Of a stretch of 64,000 nt of DNA, positions 11,431 through 24,784 are shown piece by piece. The stretch's first letter is position 1, and each line of letters opens with the position of its first letter. The stretch comes from Pieris napi. Lineage: Eukaryota > Arthropoda > Insecta > Lepidoptera > Pieridae. The DNA is taken from assembly GCF_905475465.1 (NCBI RefSeq), contig NC_062259.1, forward strand, positions 4,040,501 through 4,104,500, written 5' to 3'. Under the pieces are notes generated by a model, which saw nothing but the letters and a program-made list of their open reading frames with translations, was not told where the DNA came from and did not search any database. Made by a program: the position numbers and the translations under genes.

Positions 11431-12479
11431 TGAACGCGCTTGGTGTTGTCAACTTAATAGATGGCAGTAGCTGTTACGAAAACATTAATTACAATTACAA
11501 GTTTATTTATATAAGAGCAATCATTTTAATTTATAATTTTCTGGTATGTTGTGTTAGATGAAATGAATCCATAGGTTATATAGGATTATCATTGAAGAGG
11601 TCGAATATCTTGCCAAATAACAAAACAAAAATAACAAAAACTCAAAACCGCGGGCGAAGCTGCACGCGAATACTAGCGATTAAATAATTTAATTTATAAT
11701 ATGAGAATCGAGCAAATGTTTACAAAGAGTTACCGTTAATTAGATTAAATTACCTAATGCTTAGCTAATCATTCCAGTGACTATAATTACGAAAAATTTA
11801 TATTGATTTACATACATCTTATACAGGGCCCCAAAATTTAGGTTTTTTTTTAATTTTTAACCGTAGTAGCACCTGCCACTGTTCTGAGCTTCTTATTATA
11901 AGGATATAAAGTTTATGAAGGAGGTAATATCTGGATCTACTGAAATGCTTAATTGCTTCCACGAAATTTATAAGAGTTATAAGCTATAAATTTTCGCGGA
12001 AATTAATAAGAACAGTTCAAAATACTTTTTCGTAGTAATAGATCTTCATAATAAGTCGGAGAATAAGCCGATTAATTATCTAAAGACGATTAATTTACAG
12101 TTATTTTCGGAGCTATGCGAGCGCTTTATAAATTCTACTTGAATCTATGAAGTTATCGTTACCCTACCGTTACCTCTAATTAAAATATCAGTACTAATAT
12201 GTACTATCATTTGTTTTTAATCGTGTTTTATTAACAAAATAACAGAATTCTGAAACGTCCACTTTAAAAAACTGTCCCGTCCCTTGACAATATGCATGCA
12301 TCTGATACATCGTAATAACACCGACTTTAGACACCTAAAATTGGCCTACAATCTGTACGATGTAGTCACACCCCGAATCGCGTTCTAAAGCCTCTGACCG
12401 CTGAGTATATATGCAATGTCTTACTTGGATTTAACCATAGGGAAAATGAGCCCTTTAATATTGTACAAAAATTTACGTT
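11431..12479. other. Intergenic, no gene seen
   Basis: AT-rich sequence. At 11645-11685 a GC-rich ACCGCGGGCGAAGC motif followed by ACTAG resembles 3' ends of lepidopteran Helitron-like repeats, but no matching 5' end was found. Confidence 0.4.
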
Positions 12480-12720
12480 AACAGAGTCATCTCGCGGGCG
12501 GCGGGCCTGAAACATGAGCCGCGAATCTGCCTGGCGCCCTTGAAACGGATGAACTAAGACAACGATAGAGACAAGTCGAGGCCGACGCTGCTCGTATCCA
12601 CCACACCAAGTGCCGTCCGCGAACAATTACGCCGCCGGCGGGGACTCTGCCCGAACTGGCCGATATCATGAGCAATGACGACGTTAACAGTATCACAAAT
12701 GACATAAATGTGCCCCATGA
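12480..12720. other. GC-rich island of unknown origin
   Basis: The base composition jumps to clearly GC-rich against AT-rich surroundings. It is open in two minus-strand frames (72 and 86 codons), while plus-strand frames have several stops. No product or splice pattern is recognisable. The abrupt boundaries and codon-like composition suggest a fragment of a retrotransposon or retrocopied gene rather than a host exon. Confidence 0.4.
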
Positions 12721-13477
12721 CTATACATAATCTAGTAAAGTAGGTATGGTAACGTAAATTCGGCTATTATATTTAGCGCATACACAACTTACTGGACCTC
12801 GTAAAAGTTAAATTCTTTATCAATTTTTAAATGCTTATTACACTACAATTATTTTTTCCATAAGAAATATTTTCATATAAACATAAAAAAAAATCTATGG
12901 AGAGTCCCGCCTCCCTTGCCTCCCTCGCATTAGCCCAGAGCAGGCGAAAGATTATAAAAGCGGCAACCATACAATCATAAATGTTAGCATATTTCCATGA
13001 ACTCTGCCTTTGTTCCATTTGAAGCAGAGGATCTAGTTTCACAAGTTCCTTGATAATACTGATTACCTAAGGTTTCAATTCAAGAAACTTATTAGTTTTA
13101 TATTTTTTTATTATTTTTGCAGCCTTTGAATTATTTCTGAGCGATTAATCTGATTGCACGTTTAACAAATTAAAGGTCAACAAAATAACTATAAAACTGT
13201 AAGTATTATTCATAAAGGTTACAGTATTATTGATTTCATAATGGAAACCACTATCGATAAAAGTAATCCTGAGTATGTATATTAAGATTTATTTGTATTA
13301 AATTAAATTATTAATATAAAGCTTTTGAAACGCACAGCGAATACATTAATTCATTACCTACGATTTGAGTGCTTTTTAATCTTGGCCAGCGGGGGCTTTC
13401 TGTTTGATTGTATCGTTTATATGTAGTTCTGTATGTCCGTGTTAATTTACGCGATAAGTATTCGCGGATGACACTTA

Positions 13478-13718
13478 GGGTGAGATCTATAGAGCGCACT
13501 TAGACTTTGCTCAGACTTAACTATGACCATTCTTTACTTTTTTAAAGGATAATAAAGAAGGTATTGCATGAAATGAAACATTAATTTCTGTCTTAGCTTG
13601 AGCTTAGCTTAATCTCACCGTTAAAATATCTATAAATATACTAAATCATAGTTTAACCTTAGTGTTTTTCGTAAGTAAAGTCTGAGCAAAGTCCAAGTGC
13701 GCACTATAGATCTCACCC
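13478..13718. mobile_element. Tourist-like MITE (241 bp)
   Basis: Inverted ends GGGTGAGATCTATAG continue through GCGCACTT and CTTTGCTCAGACTT. TTA flanks both sides (13475-13477 and 13719-13721). There is no coding content. It lies about 450 bp upstream of the odorant receptor start. Confidence 0.85.
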
Positions 13719-14169
13719 TTAGTGTGGTTCGTAAGATGAATTATGGTTGTTTTCAATCGCTTCTATTTCTTTTAAGTTCAAAGTAAATCTATAATTCTTG
13801 TCCAACAGTATTCAATTAATAAAGTTAAAGTGTTGTTAAATATTTGTTGCAAGTGTAATGGAAGGGACTCGCTGCTCACGACGCAGGCTAGGGCAATTAT
13901 TAATGTTTTTATAAGGTGTTATCAATTTTCTTTCTTTACGAAAGAGTTACATAAAAAGTCTAGAAATTAATCATTATAAAAACTTTGCAATATTCAAGCC
14001 AATTAAATGCAGATAAACGAAGCTAGAGACCCCCTCTCTTCACTCAATAAAATGCCTAATAGCATTGCATTGCCTAAATACACTCTTTTTACTAAAGTAT
14101 TATCTCGTCTCTTTCTGACAAATGGTATATACGCTGTGATGAAAGGAGAAAGGTGGGTTTATATGACTA

Positions 14170-17100
14170 ATGGACAGATGCTTAATTTTCAGGAATGAAA
14201 ATCCTTTAAAGTACAGATACATGAGAACTTTGCGTCTATTTTCCTATTGTTTGGGAATATGGCCTGGTAATATGTTAGATGAGAAAATGTCCAAATTCTA
14301 TGACTACTTCATAAAGCTTGCTCCGCTACAAGCTATCATAGTATTCATGGGTGAAATCTATTATTTGGTACAGCGGTATGGGACTATCGATTTTTACAGT
14401 CTCGGAGAGGTTCTCATAAATACTCTTTTAACTTTTATAACTTTTGTAAGTAATATTTTCTTTTACTTAGAGACTGAGCATTAAGAAATGAAAATTAATA
14501 TCTGTTAAATTATAGGGTACAAATTGTTTTTGAAACGAAAAAGTTTTAGGGATCTAGGCTATGGACTGTTTAACACGATATAATACAAAAGATTTAATTA
14601 ATAACAATTATTGTTAGGCCGAGACTTGAACTTAGAACGATCGTTGCTGGTTAACCACTATTGGTATAAGAGGCGCTATATAACCCAGTAATTATTATAA
14701 CAAATATAGCTTTTATGTGTACAGGAAGGAAAAAACTTTGTGTAATTGCATCAAGATTTTGTTTAAATTGAACTTTTTGTTGAATTAAGTGTTTCTTCGA
14801 ATTAATTTGTAATTTTTAGGCACGTGTGTTGTATCCTAACTTAAAATTTTATGGAGTTATATGGAGAAGGTTTATTAAGGAATTTCATTTGGGAAACTTT
14901 ATGCAACGTGGAGGGAATTATAAAAAGGTATTTATTTATAGAAATTAGGTGAATTTATACGCAAAAATACATATTTGTAAATCTTATCTTACACTTCCAA
15001 TCTTAGACGAGTGGGTCTAGCTTTGCACGATTTAGCATGGACAATTTTTACGCTAGCATAAAGTCTTCTGCGCATCTGACACGTTTTAATATCATTTATG
15101 TGAAAAAATAGATAATAACGCATCTAAAATTGCATTCACTGCCAGTCCTCCAACGAAGAGCGTAGAACGGAGAAAAATAAAATAAAGTGAAACCGCCGCT
15201 ACTCTTTTTAACCGCCAACTTTTTTGTTTTACAAAATGTTTTTTGAGCTGCTTCATGTTTCTTCCTGGAGAATATAATTTAATACAAAAAACTTATAATT
15301 AGTAACGGGAGCTGTATCCATAGTACAAGTACCAAACTTTGAATGAAATATTTTAATGAGTGCCATTATTATATTTATTTCAGGTGGCGGATCGAATAAA
15401 CAAAATCTCTAATTATTATACGCTTGGGATGATACCAATAATATGGTTAGGCGTTATTCTTTTCAATTTATCCCCATTTTGGACCAATGTAACGAGTGGG
15501 GCATTCCAGAACCCACGCCCACAAAACATAACGCTACGTTTCTCTGTATACTACGAGTTTCCCGGTTTTAAGCCAGAAGAAAATTTTATACTCGTTACAC
15601 TATTAAATTTGTATTTTTCCTACGCCTGCACTGTTATTGTGTGCACTCTGGATTTACTACTCATCCTTATGTGTTTTCAAATTGTCGGCCATCAAATGGT
15701 TTTGCAATATAACCTCGATGATTTTCCGAAACCGAAAAAAATAAGCGTTCTACACTTAACTGGAAAAGTGAGCGTAACGGTTGAAAAATATTCGATCGAT
15801 GAAAACACATACATACATTGTCTGCTGATGGAGAATGTACTTCATCACCGATATATCCTTTGGTAAGCGTGTTACTCATTTAAAATTAAACTAATATACT
15901 AAATAAACTATTAGCAACCAGGAATGTTTATGTCAAATTTATGGTATAAATGCATCAAAACGTACCAATACTAAATAAAACTTATTAAACGTGAATTAAT
16001 AAGATTCTTGACATAAATTGCAAGTAGATATTATGATTATATTGCAATTTAACTAACAACATCTACAGCCGACTAGAACATTTTTTAATAAAACAAATGG
16101 AGAGCCCTCTTACTAGTTCCGATGGGATCTCGGAGTTGTTAGATATAAAATTGTTTTTTTACTTTTGAGAAGGAAAATCTTTTTATCTCATGGTATATTC
16201 AATATAACTAACAATTATTTAAGAATTTCGGAAAAAAATAAATGGCGTCTTTAAGATAGGTTTGGCGTAGTTTATGTCCGACAAAAATACAGATTTGTGT
16301 GTTATTTGATAAATTAATATACTTCTATTTAGCATTCATTGTTTTTGTGTTGTATAACTGTTGATAGTCTGGGCAAAGTAAATAATACATAAATATACTT
16401 ATATAGTTTCTGTGTAAAATTGTAGCATGAATAAATATAATTAGAGCTCGAAGTGTCTGTTGATAATTACCGTGATTTCCAGGTGACTATTTTCCCGACT
16501 CGCCCCGCCCCGTCACCCTCCCGCCATCACTGACTTATTGGAAAATATTGTTAATTGTTTTTCATGCTATAGAATAACGATCAGTGAATAACAATATCTA
16601 TAAACCTATTCTGTATTTATTTTTAGTTTTGTAGACGATATCTCATCATTTTTCGGACCAATGATGGGGTTGGTTTACTTCTTTGATGTCACCGGATTTT
16701 GTCTTTTGTTTCTCGAGTGTTCACAATTGGTAAGATTTATAATTATGTTGTAGTCTTCAGTTAATAAACCTAACATGTTATAGATGATTAAATTCTCTTA
16801 GCATAGATTAGAGAGTATTTCAAAAATTGTGATCTATGATGGCTTCGGCTTAAAATATAGACGATCAAATTCAACGGATGTAAGTTGCGTCATTACTGCT
16901 ACCACCTCCTTCTATTAAAATGTTTGCTGGAAAAAACTATGGCGTAATGTCAGGGAGTGACGGCGAAAGAATTGTTTCTGGCACAGGACAAAGCACACTT
17001 CACAAGACTGCCAGTCAACCTCCAGTAACGGACAGGCACCAAAACAAAAAGTACGGTTTTTAACGCGAAGGTTTTTAAAGGTTTTTCTATTGCATGGCAT

Positions 17101-19883
17101 AGAACGTCGGGCTACGTAGATAATGTAAAAAAATATATAAATGCGTCTGCCTATCCTATTGAGGTAGTTATGCGAGTTTTTCTTTTAATACTAGATCAGA
17201 TATGATGATGGAAATGGGGGATGGGATGTTTTTCTTTTTTTATTTAATTTTTTTGTTGTTGAAATGATACGACAGAGTTTGATATTTATTGTTTTGAGAA
17301 ATTTTTGAATTAAACATTACGTTCTAAATAGCAACCGTGTGTTACACTTAATGTATTATATAAATTTTATTTTGTTTCAGGATTCTGAATCATTGGCTCG
17401 TTTTGGGCCGTTAACGATTATCGCAGTATCGCAGCTTTTAGAAATATCCATTATTTTCGAAATTGTCGGCTCTATGGTATCAAGCTATTATATGAGCGGG
17501 CGGGTATTAGCGTGTTATTGAATGTGTTTTGTTTGAAAACCTTGAGTTGTTTGTTGGTTGTTTTGGTTTGGCGCGGGATTCTGATCGGGTCCATTAAAAA
17601 AATCAGTTATAGAGATTTAAAAGTTACAAAAGCTCGAAGCAAAATAAAAAAATCGTTATTCGTCTATGTAAAATATTAGTATCTAATTCCTAAAGCAAAA
17701 CTAATATATTTATACATATTTTTCAATTGAATCCTGTTTATCAAAACACCGAAAATGTATAAAATGTTTTACCACGTTCATTAAAACTAAAATCATAATA
17801 ACACATGGTTAAGATAATGACATAAACCTATTCTAGTATGAAATATTGATTTACAGTCAACAAGCAATGGAAAATTTCTGGGAAAATTCCTTTGTTTACA
17901 GAGTGAAAAGCTTAAGGACAATGTATACAATTTGCCGTGGCAATGTATGGATTTGAAAAATCAGAAGACGCTTTTAATTTTCCTCAATAGAATTCAGACA
18001 ACAATGCATATCACATGTATGGGGGTGTTGCCTGTCGGTGTTCAAAGCATGGCCTCTGTAAGTTTTACATTATATTGTTTTAACTTGAAACCTTACCTTT
18101 AAGTCTAGGTCTCTATAGTGATTTAGAGTACTTTATTGTTATATAAGATGCCTTCGCTCACAGTGACTATATCATGTGTTGCTTGAACGAACAACTTGAA
18201 GATAAAATGGCTAAAGCTTAAGGGAGATTTTGATACAATGTTATGTTTGAACATATCTTGTTTTGCATATTTTACACATGTAGGTATATTGTTATGGACG
18301 ACACCAAGTTGTCGGCTAGCCGTTAGTTAGATATATTTATATGTAGGTGCCAATAACCATTGAATTAATTTAATCGTTAATTGTAATGACAATTGTCATA
18401 ATTGATGCAAACGGTCATATGACAACATCCAGGATCGGAAAGCAACAAACAAAAAACGAGGAATGATTATTAGCAGTCCTGTTTAAAATAAAAAAGAATA
18501 AAATATAAATCAATGGCGCTACAATCTTTTTTATGTCCGGGGCCTCAGATGTATCTGTTTCATGATCATTTGGTAATCTATTAGGCAAGTAGGTTCAGTG
18601 CCTGACGCACGCCGTTGCTTTTTGGGTCTAAGGCAAGCCGGTTTCCTCACGATGTTTTCCTTCACCGTTCGAGCGAATGTTAAATGCGCACATAGATAGA
18701 AAGTCCATTGGTGCACAGCCGGGGATCGAACCTACGACCTGAGGGATGAGAGTCGCACGCTGAAGCCACTAGGCCAACACTGCTCTAAACTGCCTGATTA
18801 AAATAGATCAAATAAAAATGATTGTCACACAATTAAATATTCGTAATACGAGTACACGAAATATTCCGTCCCTTTTTATCGCTACCATAATTAATATAAC
18901 AGAAAAGGACGAATTGTACTCCTCAGTTTCACCTAATACAGATTGCCTTCATCACGGATATTAATAGAATTTGCATACAAAATCATCGTGATCGTTATTA
19001 TTAATGGAAGAGCCTGCGATAGTCCGAAGAACCATTATAAAGAAATGATATCTAAACAGTTACGCAATTGCCATTAATTATGCATCACCTGCAGCGGTTT
19101 TTAACAGTAAATGCAGTGGAACACAATAGTCCTCCGACAAAGATGTTGGATTCAAGAGCAATCATGTAACTACGTAAAAAAACAGTGGCGCTAAATTATT
19201 TAGGTTTTTTTTTAATAGGCTGGCCTTCTGTGGCTGACGTCCAAGCTAGTGAATGTAAAATCCATTAGTGAACAGCCGTGTACCGAATGCACGACATCAG
19301 GGTGTAAAGGCGCACGCTTAAGCTACTAAGCCAACACGTATCACATATAAAAACGGGCTAAAGTATTGTTACCATGGTAACGATGTTGAGTTAGAAACGT
19401 AAGGGTTATTAAGGTTATTAAATTGTTGATTTGACCCCAAATATACATACATGTCCACTAGAATAATACATGTTTGGTAGTTTGATATAAATAAGAAATT
19501 AAAAATGTCCGAGGAATTTTCGGCGAAAGAGCGCTATAATTGTTAAGGAAAGCACCGAAGGTTGATCACAGAATAGCCAATAAAACTAATAATTAGACGC
19601 AGACGTGCGAGTGAGGTTACCTGTGTTGATGATAACTTTTATTTGGGCATCACCCCAAGTCGGCCATATTTGGGTCTGAGATGTGATTTCGTGAACAACC
19701 AGGTGGTTGGGATTCGTTTTACAACTAATAACAAGTGATAATGGCGTATATAATGTCCTGAATTCGATTACCGGGCGTATATGGTAACAGGACGACAGAC
19801 GCTTGCTTTACTCAAATTTTATTTTTCAGATTTTGAAAACATGCTACTCTTACTTCACAATTCTACAATCTATGGATATTTAA
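14170..19883 (+). CDS. Insect odorant receptor, complete, 7 exons, 423 aa
   Basis: Exons: 14170-14445, 14820-14927, 15384-15862, 16627-16729, 17381-17476, 17902-18057, 19830-19883. All introns are GT-AG and the frame is continuous (1272 nt including TAA). The protein has the 7tm_6 layout of insect odorant receptors: NENPLKYRYMRTLRLF and GIWPG near the N terminus, long hydrophobic segments, LDLLLILMCFQIVGHQMVL in the middle, ENTYIHC and HHRYIL, then SIIFEIVGSM, the conserved NLPWQCMD, and the short last exon ILKTCYSYFTILQSMDI. Such receptors form odour-gated cation channels with Orco in antennal neuron membranes. The length is normal for the family. The start at 14170 is the least certain point; a splice acceptor-like TTTTCAG at 14187-14193 allows an upstream exon. 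AATAAA occurs near 20166. No stop or frameshift was seen, so it looks functional. Confidence 0.92.
14597..14660 (-). repeat. tRNA-like SINE head remnant in receptor intron 1
   Basis: On the minus strand an A-box-like stretch (CAATAGTGGTTA) is followed by a B-box-like AGTTCAAGTCTCGG at tRNA-like spacing. No full tRNA fold is possible. Confidence 0.4.
18530..18785 (-). repeat. tRNA-derived SINE in receptor intron 6
   Basis: Minus strand: A box GGCCTAGTGGCTTCAGCGTG, B box GGTTCGATCCCC (plus 18721-18732), then the body GTGAAGGAAAACATCGTGAG and GACCCAAAAAG. This is the best preserved member of the family seen at 4366, 19205 and 21425. Confidence 0.85.
19205..19345 (-). repeat. Truncated SINE of the same family
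   Basis: The minus strand reads GTGTTGGCTTAGTAGCTTAA and a damaged B box (ATTCGGTACACGGCTGT), then ends early. It lies in receptor intron 6, about 490 bp before the last exon. Confidence 0.65.
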
Positions 19884-20627
19884 TGAAAGCAGATTTATAA
19901 TATCTCAAAGTCCAAATATATTAATTAATTATTGTACACAATTGAATGACTATAAATTAGACGATTCTAAATTTAATATTAGTACCAATTCTTATCTCGT
20001 AGCAGGGAAGAGAGGAATTATTACACCATTAAATTACTCCACTCCACAGCTTACATGCACTATTCATTAAAATATTTTAATTAAAGAAGAGCGAACCTTC
20101 CGTCACAGGTCTTTGTCTTACTCGGGAGGCCTCAATCTGAATTTTACTATGTACCTATAATAGATAAATAAAAAATGCACTTTGAACACGATGCATATAG
20201 TTTTAAGTCCATTATTATAAGAGTTTTATTTGTTAACCTCAAAACTGACATTGATTAGTGCAATGCGAATCAAGTTAGAATAGGAACGTCAATGATATTT
20301 GTCAAATGCCCCTTGGAGAGTAGGAAATAATGTATATGGATATTTCATAAAGGCTTAACTAACTCTCAGGAACTAATTAAAACAGTTATTGCTTAGCCTA
20401 AATGATACATAGGCAGTATCTTCCACTGAATTTGTTACAACTTAAAGGAACTAATACAACGGGTATTGGTATACTCGTACGCCCATACATAATATACCTA
20501 TACAATAATTATAATATCGAATGATATCTACTTCGAAACACGGAGATAACAAAATATTATATTAAATATTGTTTCTGTTACTAACGGTCTGTTGATTTAA
20601 CGCATTTAACAGTCTTATATTTTTTGA
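19884..20627. other. Receptor 3' flank
   Basis: The likely 3' UTR follows TAA at 19883, with AATAAA near 20166. No other gene is seen. Confidence 0.5.
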
Positions 20628-20954
20628 CGTGATAACGTCTTTAAAATCGTTTTAGTCGGGTGACATGTTCAGAAACTTGTGTCACACCAAAACCTCACGA
20701 GCGCGATCGCAGGTATAACGAGACAGAGACGGACCGATCTCCCGTCCCATCTCGAGCGCTGCCAGTCATTCCGTGAATGTATGAAGAAAAATGTATATCA
20801 TAGTCGAATAAGTAAACTTGTCATTTTACACCCGAAATTTATCATCAAAAGTGTGAATAAAACGATAGATGTAATTTAAAATTTGAAAAAATTGTTATTT
20901 TCATTAATTCCTTACTTCCCAAAAACTTATATCACCAATAAGACGTTATCACGT
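20628..20954. mobile_element. MITE with ACGTGATAACGTCTT ends (about 327 bp)
   Basis: ACGTGATAACGTCTT at the left end is matched by AAGACGTTATCACGT at the right end. The interior carries no gene; a 66-codon open frame inside is not supported by any motif. The target duplication could not be settled. Confidence 0.75.
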
Positions 20955-22990
20955 AAACATCTCGATCGTAAACCTACTTTACAAACAACCAATATTTTTT
21001 TAATCAGTTAAAGTCACCATAATTGGACCGGGACTTGTATAAGTTCTATACTAAATTATGTTTAATATCTAATGATGAAAATTAATTACTTACCTAGAAT
21101 CTTACCGGATAAGACCCAAATAAGTCTTATGTTCCAATTTGTCTGTTTAACACATCGTCGGACACATAATTGACATAGTTTGTTTTATACATAAGGAGGT
21201 ATATGTATCCCACCTACGGGTAACTTAATAACTAATACTTTTCTATAACATTTATATTTTTTCTTAGAGAATGAACGCCTACGCCTTAGTTATAATTGTT
21301 TAATATAAATACATTTTTTTACATAAACATTACGAAAACATATTTTATTGTAAATCATAATGTGAGATACATAAAAAGAAGTGGCACTGTAACCACTTGG
21401 TATTGTCTTTCGTGATCTTTACCTAACAAACAAGTGTCTTAAACACGCCGCCACTTTTTGGGTCTAAGCTATGGTGGTTTCCTCACGATTACTTTTATCG
21501 TACGATCAAGGTTTACATATAAAAAAATAACCATACAAATTAGTTAATTTTATGTAGTCCAATGCTTTAAATTTTCTAAGAAAAGCTCTTGATAACAAAG
21601 CGGCTTATTATTAACTCCAGTTTCTTAGATTCGTAATGCCTTAAGATGGTCCTTGAAAAGACCATACTAATAATCTCTCTTATTAGCAGTAGTGTTATTA
21701 ATATCTAACCTAACCTAACATATTGTATGGAAAATCAACGCATTCTAGCTAAAACGTGTGATATACATTGGTGTATATTGTATAAGCTTTTTAGAAAGAT
21801 ACTCGATTAAATGATTGCAAATAATATTGTCTTTGGTATAGGCCTACAATAAAAATAATATGAAAAGAATATGTAACTGATTTTAACATATTATGTATAT
21901 GATTTAATATATCAGATTACGGCTACTAAGCTAAAAAGCTCGTAAATTAGGTTATCTCATCCACCCATACACGTAAGTCATACATATAACGTTTAGAGAC
22001 AAATAGCTAGGTGTATATTCTTACTTTTACATATATTAAAATATATAATGGCGAATTTAGTGTATTATTTTGGCAACTCGAAGTTTTGTATACTTTTCTG
22101 AAATCCAAAACTGTTTAAACTATTGCAACGTACATGCTCAACGAGCCCTCTAATATGGCGTTAAATGTAAGGATTGACATTTTGTTAAATATAATTGAAA
22201 AAATATTTTTATCTTCATGTTAATACTTTTAATATAATCTACAATTTCGCGCAAGTAAATTTTATATCTGTAATAGAAATTCGTTATAATACTCTGGAAA
22301 CTGAAAATCTTAACTCCAGACTTATAAAAATATTGTCAATGTTTCATGCATTCAAGAATCTTCTTAGTGTTGCAATAAGTATTAGGTTCTTCTTGCAATG
22401 CTTGCTAAAAATCGAACAATGCTATGTACATCAAAGTGCTAAAAAAGAGTGATGGTGAAATCCAAATAATTAAAAAATATTATTATTTTGTTGACTAGAC
22501 GGCACCATACAATATATATTAAAGTAGAACACGAAAATGATATTTTTTCATGATAATCTCAAGCTTTACAAAATAAAAAACCAATAAGTCCCTGGTAATA
22601 AGACAAACAAGATATTTTGAGTAAGTCATGATTTTGAAGCGACAGTACTCGCCGCCGACGGCACTCGCCGCCGACGGCAAAAGACACAGCATTAATAAAA
22701 ATCAATCGTCTAATGAAAAACTAAATATCACTAACTACCTTTTGTATAGAAGTACTTGGATATCAAATGTCGAATTGGTTTCCACCAGGCCTAGTTAATT
22801 AGAATCAAAAGCTGTATATATATACGATTAGGCCTGTGTAGTTTAGACGCGAACTGCATTAAAAGATTACTTGCATTTAATATTCGTGAATTTAAATTAC
22901 ATTTAAATTAAAAATTTGGGTTACAGTGAAAAGTTAAATCATTAATTTTTTCCTCAAATGTGTGAGTGAGGTTATATAAATCTCACTCCC
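20955..22990. other. Intergenic, with a SINE scrap and a short GC-rich duplication
   Basis: At 21425-21500 a scrap of the SINE body (ACTTTTTGGGTCTAAG, GGTTTCCTCACGA) lies in minus orientation. At about 22645-22680 CACTCGCCGCCGACGGCA occurs in tandem, an isolated GC-rich duplication. No protein gene is recognised. Confidence 0.5.
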
Positions 22991-22994
22991 GCCA

Positions 22995-23090
22995 CTATAT
23001 AAAGCCAAACAGGACGCTTACTGCCATAGTTGTCGCTTGTTCGGCCAAACGCATACATCGAGCCTCCGATGCTCGAAGTTCGTGTTGAAA
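22995..23090 (+). promoter_or_regulatory. TATA promoter and apparent noncoding first exon
   Basis: TATATAAAG at 22995-23003 is followed about 30 bp downstream by a likely start region (CCATAGTTGTCG), then about 60 bp of GC-balanced sequence ending in a consensus donor, GAAA|GTAAGT at 23091. No ATG-initiated product is obvious in the exon. The next plus-strand coding exon I can support is at 41491, with an acceptor and its ATG 26 bp inside, so this may be the 5' UTR exon of the kinase gene across an 18.4-kb intron. That link is inference only. Confidence 0.45.
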
Positions 23091-24784
23091 GTAAGTTGCG
23101 TGCATTTATTTGGTGATGACTCTTATGTAAGTATTGAAGATATTTTATAAGCGTTAGGAAAATTTATGTTTTTAGATAAAGAAAATAATGTTGATTATTC
23201 AATTTTGTTTTTGGAAAGTAATTGATTTTTGCGCTTAACTAATTAAATTCTTGGATTTAGAATCAGATTAATATGGAATGTAATTATTTATATGATTAAA
23301 AATATTATTTTATATATTATGAGATTTTAAAATAATATACAAATCTAATATATTTATTTTGAACGTAAATATCGTTTTAAAGTTTCTTTAAATTGGTTTA
23401 AATATTTTTAAACTGTATATACATTTTAATTCGTAACAATAAATTTTTATTTTAAACCATAGGGACACCATTAAATATGTGATATTAATGTTCTCGTTAC
23501 CAAAAGATTGCTGAGCCGAGATCAACAAGTGTCTCACCCCGTTACGTTTTCATCTCGTTGAACTCATATACCTATTGAATTTCAAGAACTTCTTCACGAA
23601 AACCAATTTTTTTAATATTATTTTCATATTTTTAGATTTATAAAGTCTTTGAATATTTGCGTGCATAAATAGTGGTTTATTATACTGTATTGCAGGATAT
23701 TGCATTTAAAATAATTGTTTAAATGTATTTATTTAGAGTTTTACAGCTTTTTAGGGTTAGGGGCTTCCTTCAGTCTAGGCTTGAAAATTGTTTTTTCAAT
23801 CAATCATACGTGGGTAATCAAATTCATTGAGTTTCGCTGCCCTGTAGGACAAATTATTAACTTACTTCATTTCCCGTTGCGCCGTCTTTTTATTTATATA
23901 TTAAAATGCATACTATTAACAAAATGTACTTTATCTTTTGTATTTTAATAACAAGTATTGTAGAAAATTAAATTGGCAGAATATTAATTATTAGCCAAAC
24001 AAATACATAGATAGTGGTTGATATAAAATTGATTTTTTGTCAGAATTGACTCGATAGCTACAACATATAAAAAACTAAAAAATGAAAAATACCTTCATCT
24101 ACAATACTACTTAATACTTCATCTGCAATTATATAGTTTATTTAAAACTTTTCAAAATGTCTTGGGGTAACTTTGCTAGTAAACGTTTTAATTTCATTAC
24201 CACTACATGGCCAGAATCTGAGGTTATTTTATTTGTCTACACTTTTCATTCCTTTTTTTATTATTATTACGATAACTCTGCTACTTGCTTTTTTACAACC
24301 ATCTTGAATTGGACGAGATTACATTTAAACCGTCATATTCCGTGGAATCTAGTGTCTATATTTATAGTTTATTACATAATTTTTCTACATTCAATTTATA
24401 GTACAGTTAAAATATAGGTTTGTTAATTTTCTTAAAATGAGAATAATTAGAAGGTTAGATTATCGTTAACTTCTTCGTTCTTTCTTTTAAAACGTACAAA
24501 ATGTATGTTCAGTTACAGCTAAAATTTATTGAAAGTTGATAAAATTGAAGTCGGCGTTTAGTAAATAATTCAAAAGCAAAATTCCTCAAAAATCATACAA
24601 AAAGTACTTGTTTATTAAATCCAATAACTTTAAACGACTTCGTCGGCTTCTTCATACGTCTAAAGTCTATAAATGTCGCTAAAATTGTAATATCTAATGA
24701 CTACAAGAATATATTTTAAAATTAATAATAAATATAACCTTAATTGAAATAAAAAAGGGTGCGTGTACTTATGTACTCGCGTAA
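23091..24784. other. AT-rich noncoding stretch
   Basis: No exon, RNA or repeat could be recognised. An 86-codon open frame at 24157-24417 is AT-biased and motif-free. Confidence 0.4.

Noticed and set aside
11640..11690. Helitron 3' terminus
   Set aside because: The GC-rich motif and CTAG are suggestive, but no 5' TC end or Rep/helicase remnant was found, so it is not called as a feature.
16915..17100. Minus-strand 61-codon frame in a receptor intron
   Set aside because: No motif and no splice context; intronic chance frame.
18721..18775. tRNA gene signal (A and B boxes)
   Set aside because: The boxes belong to a SINE head with a long body after it; no cloverleaf with an intact acceptor stem. 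The same holds for 27240-27300 and 50745-50810.
20679..20879. 66-codon frame
   Set aside because: It lies entirely inside a MITE and has no domain.
24157..24417. 86-codon frame starting MSWGNFASKRF
   Set aside because: AT-rich composition and no homology recognised; a GAG|GTTATT donor is possible but no partner exon was found.
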